64,000 nucleotides of DNA, from positions 248,001-312,000 of the forward strand of contig NZ_JAFBGA010000009.1 in assembly GCF_016909575.1 (NCBI RefSeq). The letters are read 5' to 3'. The translations under genes and the position numbers were made by a program. This document shows, in pieces, positions 7,204-16,838 of the stretch (positions within the stretch are counted from its first letter, which is position 1; every line of letters starts with the position of its first letter). This DNA is from Streptomyces sp. HB132 (GTDB lineage Bacteria > Actinomycetota > Actinomycetes > Streptomycetales > Streptomycetaceae). Below the pieces are notes generated by a model, which did not search any database, was not told the origin of the DNA, and was given only the letters and a program-made list of their open reading frames with translations.

Positions 7204-9111
7204 TCACAGGGCCCCGGGCTCCTGCCTCCCCCGGTCCGCCGGACCGCGCCCCGACAGCACCTCGCCGTACGCCTGCATCAGGTCCGGCAGCCGCAGGGTG
7301 GCCAGATCGTCCCGGGTCGGCGCCGCGGTGTAACCGGACAGCCGCAGATCACGGTAGGCGCAGCTCTTCTCGTACAGGGTGCGCAGGAAACGGCCGTTGC
7401 CCAGCTCGTCGATCCAGCCCTGCTCGACCACGTGGCCGCTGATGCTGCGCAGTTCGTCGTGGGACTCCTCGTCCCACACGTCGCCGTTGTCGGAGGCCAG
7501 TACCCCGCCGATCGCGGTGAGTTCGAGGGGGCGGTAGCTGGGGAAGTCGACCCGCGTGGTGAAGCGTGAGGAGAGTCCCGGGTTGGTGGAGAGGAGCCGG
7601 TCCATGCCCTCCGGGTAGCCGGCGAGGATGACGACCAGGTGGTCCCTGTTGTCCTCGGCCCGCTTGAGGAGCACCTGCAGGGCCTCGTCGCCGTACGCGT
7701 CACCCTTGCTGTAACCGGAGTTGGAGAGGCTGTACGCCTCGTCGACGAACAGCACCCCGCCGAGCGCCGAATCGATCAGCTCGTTGGCCTTCACCGCGGT
7801 CTGTCCGAGGAACTCGCCCACCAGGTCGGAGCGTTGGGCCTCGACCAGGTGGTCGCCGCCCAGGAGTCCGAGAGCGTAGAACACCCGGCCCAGGATGCGG
7901 GCGACCGTGGTCTTGCCCGTCCCCGACGGGCCCGAGAAGACGAAGTGGCGCTTCGGCGGCTGTACCGGCAGCCCCTGCTCCGCCCGCAGCCGCGCCATGT
8001 TCAGCTGGGCGGACAGTGCTTTGACCTGGCGTTTCACGGGTTCGAGCCCGACCATGCGCTCCAGCTTGGCCAGGGCCTCCGCAAGCATCACGGGGTCGCT
8101 CGGACCCGCTGGGAAGACCGCGGACGGCGGCGCACCCGGCTTCCTCCGCGCCCCGGCACCGCCCTGCCCGGACGGTGGCGTCCCGGCTCCGGACAGGCTC
8201 GGCGGGGCCCCACCGAGCCAGGGCTCAGGACCGTCCACAAGGTCGGTGCCGAGCGCCGTCTCCCCGTCCGTCCGGGCCTCCACACCCGTGCCGTCCGAAC
8301 CGGGACCGGCCAGCGAGACGGAGGCGAGATCGACGGCCTCGTCGTAGCCGTCCCCCTCGGAGATCGCCGCGAGCCTGGCCGAGGTGTCCATGAACGCCGG
8401 GTCCACACGGTGCACCGCCCGGTACAGCGGCAGGGCCGCGGCGCTGCGGCCGGTGCCCTCGTGGGCCCGCGCCAGCCAGTAGCGCAGTTCCTTGCGCTGC
8501 GGCTGCTCGCTGCGACAGCGCATCAGCGCGGCGGACAGCAGGGGCTCCGCCTGCCCGTACATCTCCAGACGCACCCGCGCCATGCCGCCGAAGAGGCCCG
8601 CCTCGATGCCGAGCAGCGGATCCTCGACGAGTCGCTCCGTGGTGCGCACCAACTGCTCCCAGTCCTTGACCAGATAGGAGCGGCAGGCGTGCAGGAAGCG
8701 CACCTGGACGTCGGTGTCGACGGGTGGCAGGCCCGCCAACGCCCGGTCGAGTTCAGGGACATGGCGGCCGTCCAGCCAGTGCGAGGCATGCGCCAGGAGC
8801 AGGTCGCGCGGGCTCTCCAGCACCGGCTGCACCCACCACCCCAGCCAGTACCACGAGTTGAGGGTGCGGCGATGACGGGTGCGCTGCTCGCCGAAGCGGT
8901 CGCGGTGGCTGTACATGCGCAGCAGCGCCGTGGTGGTGTCGATCCGCAGTGCGTGCAGGCCCAGCCAGCCGTCCGCCATGCCGGGGTCGAGACGGACCGC
9001 GCTTCTGAACTCCTCCTCGGCCTGCGGGTACGCGCCCATGGTGTAGGCGTCCACCCCGCGCAGCCAGGCCAGGTCGGCCGGGGCCTGCATGCCCGGCGTG
9101 CCGATGTCCAT
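7204..9111 (-). CDS. EccA-like TPR-AAA+ ATPase (CbxX/CfqX family)
   Basis: A 635-residue protein with the architecture of the type VII secretion chaperone ATPase EccA. An N-terminal TPR-rich region (about 1-290, with RGVDAYTMGAYPQAEEEFRSA and RYWLARAHEGTGRSAAALPL) is joined by a Gly/Pro-rich linker (about 290-350) to a C-terminal AAA+ domain. Walker A is FSGPSGTGKTT (about 392-402), Walker B is GVLFVDEAYSL (about 450-460), and an SSRFTTRVDF arginine-finger segment follows. The start at 9111 is chosen because GGGGGA sits just upstream; the open frame runs to 9210 without a good RBS. No ESX substrates or EccB-E genes are nearby, so this is a stand-alone copy whose partner is unknown. Confidence 0.82.
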   Translation of the reverse strand: MDIGTPGMQAPADLAWLRGVDAYTMGAYPQAEEEFRSAVRLDPGMADGWLGLHALRIDTTTALLRMYSHRDRFGEQRTRHRRTLNSWYWLGWWVQPVLESPRDLLLAHASHWLDGRHVPELDRALAGLPPVDTDVQVRFLHACRSYLVKDWEQLVRTTERLVEDPLLGIEAGLFGGMARVRLEMYGQAEPLLSAALMRCRSEQPQRKELRYWLARAHEGTGRSAAALPLYRAVHRVDPAFMDTSARLAAISEGDGYDEAVDLASVSLAGPGSDGTGVEARTDGETALGTDLVDGPEPWLGGAPPSLSGAGTPPSGQGGAGARRKPGAPPSAVFPAGPSDPVMLAEALAKLERMVGLEPVKRQVKALSAQLNMARLRAEQGLPVQPPKRHFVFSGPSGTGKTTVARILGRVFYALGLLGGDHLVEAQRSDLVGEFLGQTAVKANELIDSALGGVLFVDEAYSLSNSGYSKGDAYGDEALQVLLKRAEDNRDHLVVILAGYPEGMDRLLSTNPGLSSRFTTRVDFPSYRPLELTAIGGVLASDNGDVWDEESHDELRSISGHVVEQGWIDELGNGRFLRTLYEKSCAYRDLRLSGYTAAPTRDDLATLRLPDLMQAYGEVLSGRGPADRGRQEPGAL

Positions 9112-9324
9112 CAGGTCCCCCACGAAGCGTGCCCCCGGAATGTCCCGCCCGCACAGCATGCCCACCGCGGCGCACCTAATCACCGTGCCAAGGAAGGGAA
9201 TTGACCGCACCCGAGAGGCATCGTACCTGCACAGGGAGTGAGCGGTCAGGTGCGATACCGGCGCTTCGGGGGCAGTGACCGAGGGTGATCGAGGGGTCCC
9301 GCGGACCCGGACAGGAGGGCAGGA

Positions 9325-9362
9325 CGAAGCCCCCGGTCACGGGGGAACAACCGGGGGCTTCG
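9325..9362. terminator. strong hairpin terminator downstream of kinase gene
   Basis: Inverted repeat with arms 9325-9336 and 9351-9362 (CGAAGCCCCCGG and its complement, extended by one A-T pair) around a loop containing a C or G run. It lies 117 bases beyond the stop of the minus-strand kinase gene at 9479 and 214 bases before the ATPase start at 9111, so it insulates the two. It may also end a short RNA from the promoter at 9397-9426. Confidence 0.75.
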
Positions 9363-9396
9363 CGTCTGCGGGGGCTCCGAAAAGCCGCACATTGAG

Positions 9397-9426
9397 AACG
9401 TAAGACCTGTACGGCCCCTCGGTCAA
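9397..9426 (-). promoter_or_regulatory. candidate sigma70-type promoter
   Basis: On the minus strand TTGACC (9426-9421) and TACGTT (9402-9397) are separated by 18 bases, a good match to Streptomyces housekeeping promoters (TTGAC, TAnnnT). Initiation near 9390 would run straight into the hairpin at 9362-9325, giving a product of about 70 nt, or would read through into the ATPase gene. Confidence 0.45.
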
Positions 9427-9478
9427 GCCGAGTTGGGGTGACTGCCGGGCTTTCTCCCGCCTGGCGGCAGGGCGATCC

Positions 9479-10093
9479 TCAGGCTTCACTGTCCGTGATG
9501 ATTCGACTCGCCACCGCTGTCGGGCGAGGCCCTTTCAGCCACACGTATCCCAAGGGCATCCGCCGTATCACCGCATCGGCGAAGAGGTAGGAGGGGTCGG
9601 CGGCGAAATGCCGCTGTTCCGCGGCGGTCCAGCCGTCCCAGAACTCCGAGAGTCCGGGGCCGTCGCGGTGCCTGCCCCGCTCCCAGGACGCCTCGCTGTC
9701 CCCCTCGATCCACAACAGTCCCGCGAGAAACGGCCGCACAGCGGTGCGTCCCGCCCCCACTCCCTCGATCAGTACCACGGGGGCGGGTTCCAGCGTCCGC
9801 GGCGGCCCGAAATGCCGGGCCGTCCAGTCGTACGGGGCGTATCGCGCGGGCTCGCCCCGCGAGAGGGGGGCCAGGACCTGCGCCCGGAGCCTGTCCGTCC
9901 AGGCGAAGAGCTCCTCGTGGGTGGCCAGGTCGTCCAGACGGAGCACGGGGGCGCCACCGAGGGCCGCGGCCAGACGGCCGGAGAAGGTGCTCTTGCCCGA
10001 CCCCGCGTGGCCGTCGACCGCGATCAGCCGAACCGGCCCGCACGACGGGGGCAGGGAGCGCAGCCGTCGCGCGTGGTCCGCCAGGTCGTCCAT
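9479..10093 (-). CDS. uridine kinase-like P-loop kinase
   Basis: A 204-residue cytosolic P-loop protein. Walker A is VDGHAGSGKSTFSGRL (about residues 26-41), followed by a VLRLDDLATHEE segment resembling the nucleoside-binding DD motif of the uridine kinase/phosphoribulokinase superfamily, and APVVLIEGVGAGR as the Walker B-like strand. Streptomyces genomes carry several of these small kinase-like proteins annotated as uridine kinase family; the true substrate is unknown. A good ribosome binding site (AAGGTGGAG) precedes the ATG. It stands alone on the minus strand, with a terminator downstream and a divergent secreted peptidase gene upstream. Confidence 0.75.
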   Translation of the reverse strand: MDDLADHARRLRSLPPSCGPVRLIAVDGHAGSGKSTFSGRLAAALGGAPVLRLDDLATHEELFAWTDRLRAQVLAPLSRGEPARYAPYDWTARHFGPPRTLEPAPVVLIEGVGAGRTAVRPFLAGLLWIEGDSEASWERGRHRDGPGLSEFWDGWTAAEQRHFAADPSYLFADAVIRRMPLGYVWLKGPRPTAVASRIITDSEA

Positions 10094-10149
10094 GTCTCCA
10101 CCTTACGAGGTTCTGCGGGCCCGCCTCCGGGCTCTGCGCAGGTCACGCC

Positions 10150-10165
10150 AGTGGACCAGACCAAT
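10150..10165. promoter_or_regulatory. candidate DasR-responsive element (dre-like)
   Basis: AGTGGACCAGACCAAT agrees with the 16-base dre consensus (A-C/G-TGGTCTAGACCA-C/G-T) at 13 positions; the core half AGACCA is perfect. It sits in the divergent region between the kinase and the secreted peptidase, 115 bases before the peptidase start. DasR is the N-acetylglucosamine-responsive repressor of Streptomyces. The match is by eye against a remembered consensus. Confidence 0.4.
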
Positions 10166-10280
10166 ATTTGTGTCGCGCCGCGAGTCGAATCACTGGCCGG
10201 ATCCGGCCCCGACCCGCGATAGTTGGCGCACCGTTCGGCATCCGCAGCCCCAATCCGCTCATTGACCGGGGGTCCCGCCC

Positions 10281-11642
10281 ATGACAAGACCGACTTCACG
10301 CAGAACCGTGCTCACCGCCGCGCTCGCGGCAGCGGCCGGCGCGGGCACCGCGGCCTCGGCCGGCCCGGCGAGCGCCGCCCCCTCCCGCACCTCCTCATCC
10401 CCGGCGGCGGCCTCGCTCGTGGACAACCGTTTCTGGAACACGTACACCGACTGGCGCTGCGGCGCCTCGGCCGGGACCCGCGCCGTCGCCGGACGCCGCC
10501 CCGGCCTGGTGATCTCCACCCCCGTCGGAAGCACCGACTACACCGACCCGCACACCGGCACGAGCGGCAGCTGGGAGTACGCGACCTGGACCTCCCCGGT
10601 CCACCGTTCCTCCGTCCCCGCCACCGAGGTCATCGCCTCCTGGAACGCCCACACGCCGAAGGGCACCTGGATCCGGATCGAGCTGCGCGGCAGATACTCG
10701 GACGGGACGGACACGCCCTGGTACGTGATGGGCAGCTGGGCCTCGGCCGACACGGACATCCGGCGGACCTCCGTCGACGACCAGACGGACGGGAAGAGCA
10801 CCGTCTGGACCGACACCTTCTCGCTCGACGACGCGGCGAGCGGGCTCCGGCTGGTGTCGTACCGGCTGCGGCTCACCCTGTACCGGACGCCCGGCACCCG
10901 CCTCACGCCCACGGTCCACCGGATCGGCGCCATGGCATCGGACGTCCCCGACCGCTTCACCGTCCCCGCCACCGCACCCGGTACCACCCGGGAGCTGGCG
11001 GTGCCCCGCTACTCGCAGAACGTGCATGTGGGGGAGTACCCGGAGTACGACAACGGGGGCGAGGCCTGGTGCAGCCCCACCTCCTCGCAGATGATCGTCG
11101 AGTACTGGGGCCGCGGGCCCACCGCCGAGGACCTGGCCTGGGTCAAGCCGGATCTCGCCGACCCGCAGGTCTGCCACGCGGCCCGCTACACGTTCGACTA
11201 CCAGTACGACGGATGCGGCAACTGGCCCTTCAACGCCGCCTACGCCGCGACGTACAAGGACATGAACGCGGTGGTCACCCGGCTCGGATCGCTCGACGAC
11301 CTGGAGAAGCTGATCGCCGCGGGCATCCCGGTCATAACGTCCCAGTCGTTCCTGAAGGGTGAGCTGACGGGGGCGGGTTACGGAACATCAGGCCACCTGA
11401 TGACCGTCATCGGCTTCACGGCGGACGGCGACGTGATCGCCAACGACCCGGCGTCCCCGTCCAACGACGCGGTGCGCCGCGTCTACCAGCGGCGCGAGTG
11501 GGAGAACATCTGGTTGCGCACGAAGCGCTACGACGCGAACGGCGCGGTCAGGGGCGGTACGGGCGGGGTCTGTTACGTCTACTGGCCGACCGACCCGGCA
11601 CCGAGTCAGCGCCGAGTCCTGCGGTCGCTCGGCCTGGCCTGA
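10281..11642 (+). CDS. Tat-exported C39-like cysteine peptidase
   Basis: A 453-residue secreted protein. The N-terminus has a twin-arginine signal (RR at 7-8, then a hydrophobic Ala-rich stretch ending near ASAAP). Residues about 50-240 form a beta-rich domain of unknown role (WNTYTDWRCG, EYATWTSP, GTWIRIELRGRYSDG). The C-terminal half is a peptidase_C39_2-type papain-like domain with candidate catalytic Cys264 (GEAWCSPTS), His372 (SGHLMTV) and Asp389 (ANDPAS). Known C39_2 enzymes cleave extracellular peptides; the substrate here is unknown. A dre-like site upstream suggests control by DasR. A very strong terminator follows. Confidence 0.8.
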   Translation: MTRPTSRRTVLTAALAAAAGAGTAASAGPASAAPSRTSSSPAAASLVDNRFWNTYTDWRCGASAGTRAVAGRRPGLVISTPVGSTDYTDPHTGTSGSWEYATWTSPVHRSSVPATEVIASWNAHTPKGTWIRIELRGRYSDGTDTPWYVMGSWASADTDIRRTSVDDQTDGKSTVWTDTFSLDDAASGLRLVSYRLRLTLYRTPGTRLTPTVHRIGAMASDVPDRFTVPATAPGTTRELAVPRYSQNVHVGEYPEYDNGGEAWCSPTSSQMIVEYWGRGPTAEDLAWVKPDLADPQVCHAARYTFDYQYDGCGNWPFNAAYAATYKDMNAVVTRLGSLDDLEKLIAAGIPVITSQSFLKGELTGAGYGTSGHLMTVIGFTADGDVIANDPASPSNDAVRRVYQRREWENIWLRTKRYDANGAVRGGTGGVCYVYWPTDPAPSQRRVLRSLGLA

Positions 11643-11661
11643 GCCTGTGCGGCCCTACGGC

Positions 11662-11707
11662 CGCCTGACGCGGGACGGCAGCGTTCTCGGCCGTCCCGCG
11701 TCAGGCG
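11662..11707. terminator. rho-independent-type terminator
   Basis: A perfect 18-bp inverted repeat (arms 11662-11679 and 11690-11707, 10-base loop) begins 20 bases after the stop of the C39-like peptidase gene. The stem is very GC-rich and lacks a U tract, as usual in Streptomyces. Confidence 0.88.
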
Positions 11708-11910
11708 GCGCCTCGCAGCTTGCGACGACGACCTGCGGCAAGTGCGCGCGGACGGTGCCAGGCGCTCCTCGATAGGATTCCGTGCGGCCCCCGCCCTCGG
11801 GGGACACGGGCCAACAACCGCCGACAGAAGGCGATTTACGGCCGGACGCGCCGTTGCGGAGCCAGCACCCGGAACGGCGCCCGCAACACCGAGTGAGTGG
11901 AGTGCCAGTC

Positions 11911-13128
11911 ATGCGTGGAGGCAGCATCGCCGTGGTCGGCGGCAGCATAGCGGGGTGCGCCGCGGCTCTGGCCGCGTCGCGCGGCGGAGCCGAGAAGATC
12001 ACCGTCTTCGAGCGCGCCGACGCCCGGCTTCGTGACAGAGGAGTGGGCATCGCTCTGCACAGCGACCGGTACGACGAGCTGAGGGACGCCGGGTACGTGG
12101 CTCCCGAGATGCCCTGGGCGCCCCTGACCCGGCGCGTATGGAGCGCGCGCGACGGCGAAGCGGACCACGGGCGGGTCATCGGCGAGCAGCCGTTTCCCTT
12201 CCGCGCCTACAGCTGGGGCTCCCTCTGGAGTGAACTGCGCCGCCGGGTACCGGAGGAGGTCTCCTACCGGTCCGGCTCGGTGGTCACCGGCGTGGAGCCG
12301 GACGCCGACGGGGTGACGCTCCGGCTCGCCGACGGACACCAGGAGCGCTTCGACGTCGTGATCGGTGCCGACGGCTACCGTTCCGTCGTCCGGGAGGCCA
12401 TGTTCTCCGGCGCCGACGCGACATACGCCGGATACATAGGCTGGCGGGGCACGTCGTCGGACGTCGCGGATCTCCCCTCGGACGGCTACGACGCGCACAA
12501 CATCGTCTTCCCCGGCGGCCACTGCATGATCTACCGCATCCCGGACGGCGTCGGCGGGCACCTGCTCAACTGGGTCCTCTACACCGTGCCCCCGCAGACC
12601 GACGGGCTCCACCCCGACCTGCGGACCCCGACATCCCTGCCGCCGGGTCGGCTCAACTCGGAGCTGACCGCGCACCTGCGGGCCCTGGTCGCAGACAACT
12701 TCCCGCCGTACTGGGCGGCCAGGGTGCTCCGTACACCCGCCGAGACCACCTTCATCCAGCCCATCTACGACCTGGAGGTGCCGCACTACACCGCGGGCCG
12801 GATGGCGCTCGTCGGTGACGCCGCCAGTGTCGCGCGGCCGCACATCGGTGGCGGCAGTGTGAAGGCGCTCCAGGACGCAACCGCGCTGGAAGCCGCCTGG
12901 GTGGCCGGGGACAGCTGGGAGGAGGTCCTTGCGAGCTACGACGCAGGCCGCGGCCCCGTCGGGGCGGGGATGGTCGCACTGGCACGCCGGATGGGCAGCG
13001 CGCAGGTCGAGAACACCCCCGACTGGTCGGCCATGGGCCAGCCGGAGTTCGACGTGTGGTGGCAGGACCAGAACAAGGGCTCCGACCGGCGCAGCGGCTT
13101 CGGCGGACACAGCATCAAGGCCGGGTAG
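11911..13128 (+). CDS. FAD-dependent monooxygenase
   Basis: A 405-residue flavoprotein of the aromatic hydroxylase class. The Rossmann motif is IAVVGGSIAGCAAALAA at residues about 6-22, the second FAD-binding signature is FDVVIGADGYRSVVRE, and the GD motif is MALVGDAASVARPHIGGG, followed by DATALEAA. This set is typical of single-component NAD(P)H-dependent hydroxylases such as urate or salicylate hydroxylases; the substrate cannot be read from the sequence. The ATG at 11911 is chosen because GGAG lies about 8 bases upstream and the glycine motif begins right after it; an open frame continues upstream without homology. It is monocistronic, between two strong terminators. Confidence 0.85.
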   Translation: MRGGSIAVVGGSIAGCAAALAASRGGAEKITVFERADARLRDRGVGIALHSDRYDELRDAGYVAPEMPWAPLTRRVWSARDGEADHGRVIGEQPFPFRAYSWGSLWSELRRRVPEEVSYRSGSVVTGVEPDADGVTLRLADGHQERFDVVIGADGYRSVVREAMFSGADATYAGYIGWRGTSSDVADLPSDGYDAHNIVFPGGHCMIYRIPDGVGGHLLNWVLYTVPPQTDGLHPDLRTPTSLPPGRLNSELTAHLRALVADNFPPYWAARVLRTPAETTFIQPIYDLEVPHYTAGRMALVGDAASVARPHIGGGSVKALQDATALEAAWVAGDSWEEVLASYDAGRGPVGAGMVALARRMGSAQVENTPDWSAMGQPEFDVWWQDQNKGSDRRSGFGGHSIKAG

Positions 13129-13141
13129 ACGCGGAGCGCGA

Positions 13142-13176
13142 CGGGGGCGGCGGCCGTGTGCCGGCCACCGCCCCCG
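13142..13176. terminator. bidirectional terminator between convergent genes
   Basis: Inverted repeat CGGGGGCGG / CCGCCCCCG (arms 13142-13150 and 13168-13176) with additional inner pairing (CGGCC/GGCC) lies between the stops of the monooxygenase (plus strand) and the livF-like gene (minus strand). Confidence 0.75.
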
Positions 13177-13201
13177 CCTGCCCGCCCGTGCCGCTCGCGT
13201 C

Positions 13202-13930
13202 TCAGGCCGACGTCGGCGCCAGTTCGAGCGCGGCGTGCAGCGCGGTGCCGTCGGCGCGGGCGTCCTCGCCGTCCACGCGCAGCGTCATCCGTCCCGACGT
13301 GAGAACCGTGAGCGTACTGGCGCACTCGGCGGCCTGGGCGGGGCTGGGGGACACCAGCAGCACGGCGATGCCCTCGTCCGCCAGCGTGGTGACCAACTCG
13401 TAGACCTGCCGGACGAGCACGGGTGCCAGGCCTTCGGTCGGTTCGTCGAGCAGCAGGACACGCGGCGAGCCGAGAAGCGCGCGGGCCAGCGCCAGCATCT
13501 GCTGTTCGCCGCCGGACAGATCCGTGCCCCGGTTGCCGCGGCGCTCACCCAGCCGGGGCAGCAGTTCCAGGACGCGGGCGGGCGTCCACACGCCGGGGCG
13601 CGTGGTGTCGCCGCCGCGCGGCGGACGGTAGGAGAGCCGCAGGTGCTCGGCGACGGTGAGCCCGGCGAACACACGGCGGCCCTGCGGTACGAGCCCGATC
13701 CCGGCACGGGCGATCCGGTGCGCGGGCTGCCCCGTCACGTCCCGGCCGTCCAGGCGTACGATCCCGGCGCTCGGACGCATCAGTCCGGCGACGGTGTGGA
13801 CGAGGGTGGTCTTGCCGGCGCCGTTGTGGCCGACGACGGCGTGGACCGTGCCGGCGGGCACCGACAGGTCCAGGCCGTGCAGGACGGTGCCGCCGTGGTA
13901 GCCCGCGGTCAGTCCGGTGAGTTCGAGCAT
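13202..13930 (-). CDS. Liv-type ABC transporter ATP-binding protein (LivF/UrtE-like)
   Basis: A 242-residue ATPase, the second nucleotide-binding subunit of a branched-chain amino acid or urea-type importer. Walker A is VVGHNGAGKTTLVH, the signature is LSGGEQQMLALARAL, and Walker B is VLLLDEPTEGLAP; the EGLAP ending is typical of LivF/UrtE. The start at 13930 is set by the MLELTGLTAGYHGG opening common to LivF and lies 10 bases after the upstream stop, with AAAGGA inside the end of that gene. It is the last gene of the five- or six-gene minus-strand cluster and is followed by a terminator. Confidence 0.87.
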   Translation of the reverse strand: MLELTGLTAGYHGGTVLHGLDLSVPAGTVHAVVGHNGAGKTTLVHTVAGLMRPSAGIVRLDGRDVTGQPAHRIARAGIGLVPQGRRVFAGLTVAEHLRLSYRPPRGGDTTRPGVWTPARVLELLPRLGERRGNRGTDLSGGEQQMLALARALLGSPRVLLLDEPTEGLAPVLVRQVYELVTTLADEGIAVLLVSPSPAQAAECASTLTVLTSGRMTLRVDGEDARADGTALHAALELAPTSA

Positions 13931-13940
13931 CGGGAGGCGG

Positions 13941-14752
<812 letters not shown>

Positions 14753-14756
<4 letters not shown>

Positions 14757-16837
14757 GGCGAGACCTTCCCGGTGGGGGTCGGGGCGGGGGCGGCCGGGGG
14801 CCGCTCGTCGGGTGGCGCACCCTCGGAAGCCGGTCCGCTCCGGCCGGATCCGCCCCGCAGGCCGGCCAGACCGCGGGGCAGCAGGTAGACGGCGGCGACG
14901 AACAGCGTGCCGAGCAGCAGCGGTCCGTGGCCGGGCCAAGCCCCGGCGACCCAGTCGCGGGTGATGACGATGAGCCCTGCGCCCATCAGAGCGCCGATCA
15001 CGGACGTCGTGCCGCCGATGACGGCCGCCAGCAAGGCGAAAGCGGCGATCTCGAAGCCGACGTCGGCGGGGGAGAGGTACTGCTGGACGGTGACCATCAG
15101 CGAGCCCCCCACGCCGGCCAGCGCACCGGCGCAGATGTGCGCCACCAGCAGGTAGCGGCCCACCGGGTGTCCTGAGGCGCGCATGCGGGCTTCGGCGCTC
15201 CGGGTTCCGGTCATCAGCTTCCCGGCCGGGGAGCGCAGCACGAGAAGGGTGACGGTCACGGCGACGGCGGCGACGACGAGGGCGTAGGTGTAGAGCTCGT
15301 TCTCCTCGGTCATCCCTTCCCCGCCCCACAGTGCCTGCGTGGCCGGGAAGCCGACGAGACCGTCGGCGCCTCCGGTGACGGACTTGAGCTGATTGATGAC
15401 CGCACCGGTCAGCTCACCGACCGCGAGCGTGATCATCAGCACGGTGGTGCCGCGGGCCCGGATCACGGCGGGTCCGACCACCGCGGAGAAGACGGCGGCG
15501 GCTAGTGCCGAGAGGACGATCTGTACGGGTCCCGCGGTCCACCCGGCGTCCGCGAGGTTCGCGGTGGCGTACGCGCCCACGGCGAACGGCGCGGTCTGCC
15601 CGAGCGTGGGCAGTCCGGCGTAGCCGGTGAGGATGGTGACACTGACCGCGAGCAGCCCCAGAGCCAGGGCGGAACCGGCCAGCGAGATGCTGTACGAATC
15701 GAGCAGTCCCGGCAGCGCGATCAGTACCAGGAGCAGGACGAGCAGCGGAGCGGCCTGCCGCCATGCGGCCCCGCGCGCAAGCCCCCCGACCCTGGCGAGT
15801 GCGCCCGCCGGTGCCGGTGAGCCCGGCGCCCCCATAAGGGGTTTCGCGGCGTCCGTAGCGTCGTGCGGGCCCGTTTCGGCCGTCCCGCGCGTGGTACGGG
15901 GCCGCAGACGTGCGACGAGGCGGCGGCGGAGCCGGTCCACCGGGTCCGGGGACGGGCCGTGGGAGTCGTGCGCGGCCGTCGGTTCCGCGAAGCGGGAGCG
16001 CAGCACCAACACCGCCGCCATCGCGGCGAAGAGCAGGTACGGTGCCAGGTCCGGTGCCAGGGAGACGCCGAGCGTCTGGACCTCGCCGACGGCGACCGCC
16101 GCTGCGAGCGTCGCCCACAGCGAGCGCAGTCCGCCGAGGACGACCACCACGAGGGACAGCATCAGCACCGTCTCGGACGTGCCTGGTCCGGGACCGATGA
16201 TCGGCGCCCCGAGCACACCCGCGGCCCCGGCCAGCGCGCCTGCCGCCGCGAGCACGCCGGTGTGCACGGCCCGGGGGTTGTGACCGGTGGTCGCGAGCAT
16301 CTGCGGATCGTCGGCGGCGGCGCGAACCGCCGCGCCCATCCGGGTCCGGGTCAGCACCCAGGTGCCGAAGGCCGCCAGCAGCACCGCCATCACGATGAAT
16401 CCGAGACGGTACGCGGGATACCGGTGGCCCAGCAGCGTCACCGAGGAATCGAGCGCCTCGGGGACGCGTACGGGGAGATCGTTCGCTCCGAAGACCTGGA
16501 TGAGCAGGTCTCCGCCGACCAGGGCCAGCCCGAACGTCAGCAGCGCCTGCGCGAGATGCCCACGACGGGCCAGCGGAGCCGTCGCGGCGGAGAGACCCGC
16601 CCCGGCGACGCATGCCGCGGCGGTCCCGGCGGCCAGTCCGACAACGAGGCCGCCCCAGGTCCCGTCACTCAGTTCGGCTCCCGTGTAGGCGCCGATCGCG
16701 TAGAGCGTGCCGTGCGACAGATTCAGTACGCCGGCGGTGCCGAAGGCGAGGCTCAGACCGGCGGCGACCACGAAAAGCAACAGCCCGTAGGCCACCCCGT
16801 CCACCGCCGGTACGAGGTGGGCGTCGAGGAGATCCAT
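14753..16837 (-). CDS. fused Liv-type permease (LivH-LivM in one chain)
   Basis: A 694-residue protein carrying both membrane subunits of a Liv-type importer. The N-terminal half (about 1-290) is LivH-like, with GLSLAFGTAGVLNLSHGTLYAIGAY and the cytoplasmic loop MGAAVRAAADDPQMLATTGHN. A charged linker (about 300-370) leads to a LivM-like half with ALGLLAVSVTILTGYAGLPTLGQTAPFAVGAY and a second EAA-like loop MTGTRSAEARMRASGHPVGRY. Both halves keep eight or more hydrophobic segments, so it is a real fusion and not a missed stop: the reading frame is continuous. The start at 16837 lies one base after the upstream stop. LivH and LivM are normally separate genes. Confidence 0.85.
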
Positions 16838-16838
16838 G

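Noticed and set aside
9363..9478. A tRNA or small structured gene between the kinase and the terminator
   Set aside because: No acceptor stem, anticodon arm or TTC loop pattern could be folded from this stretch.
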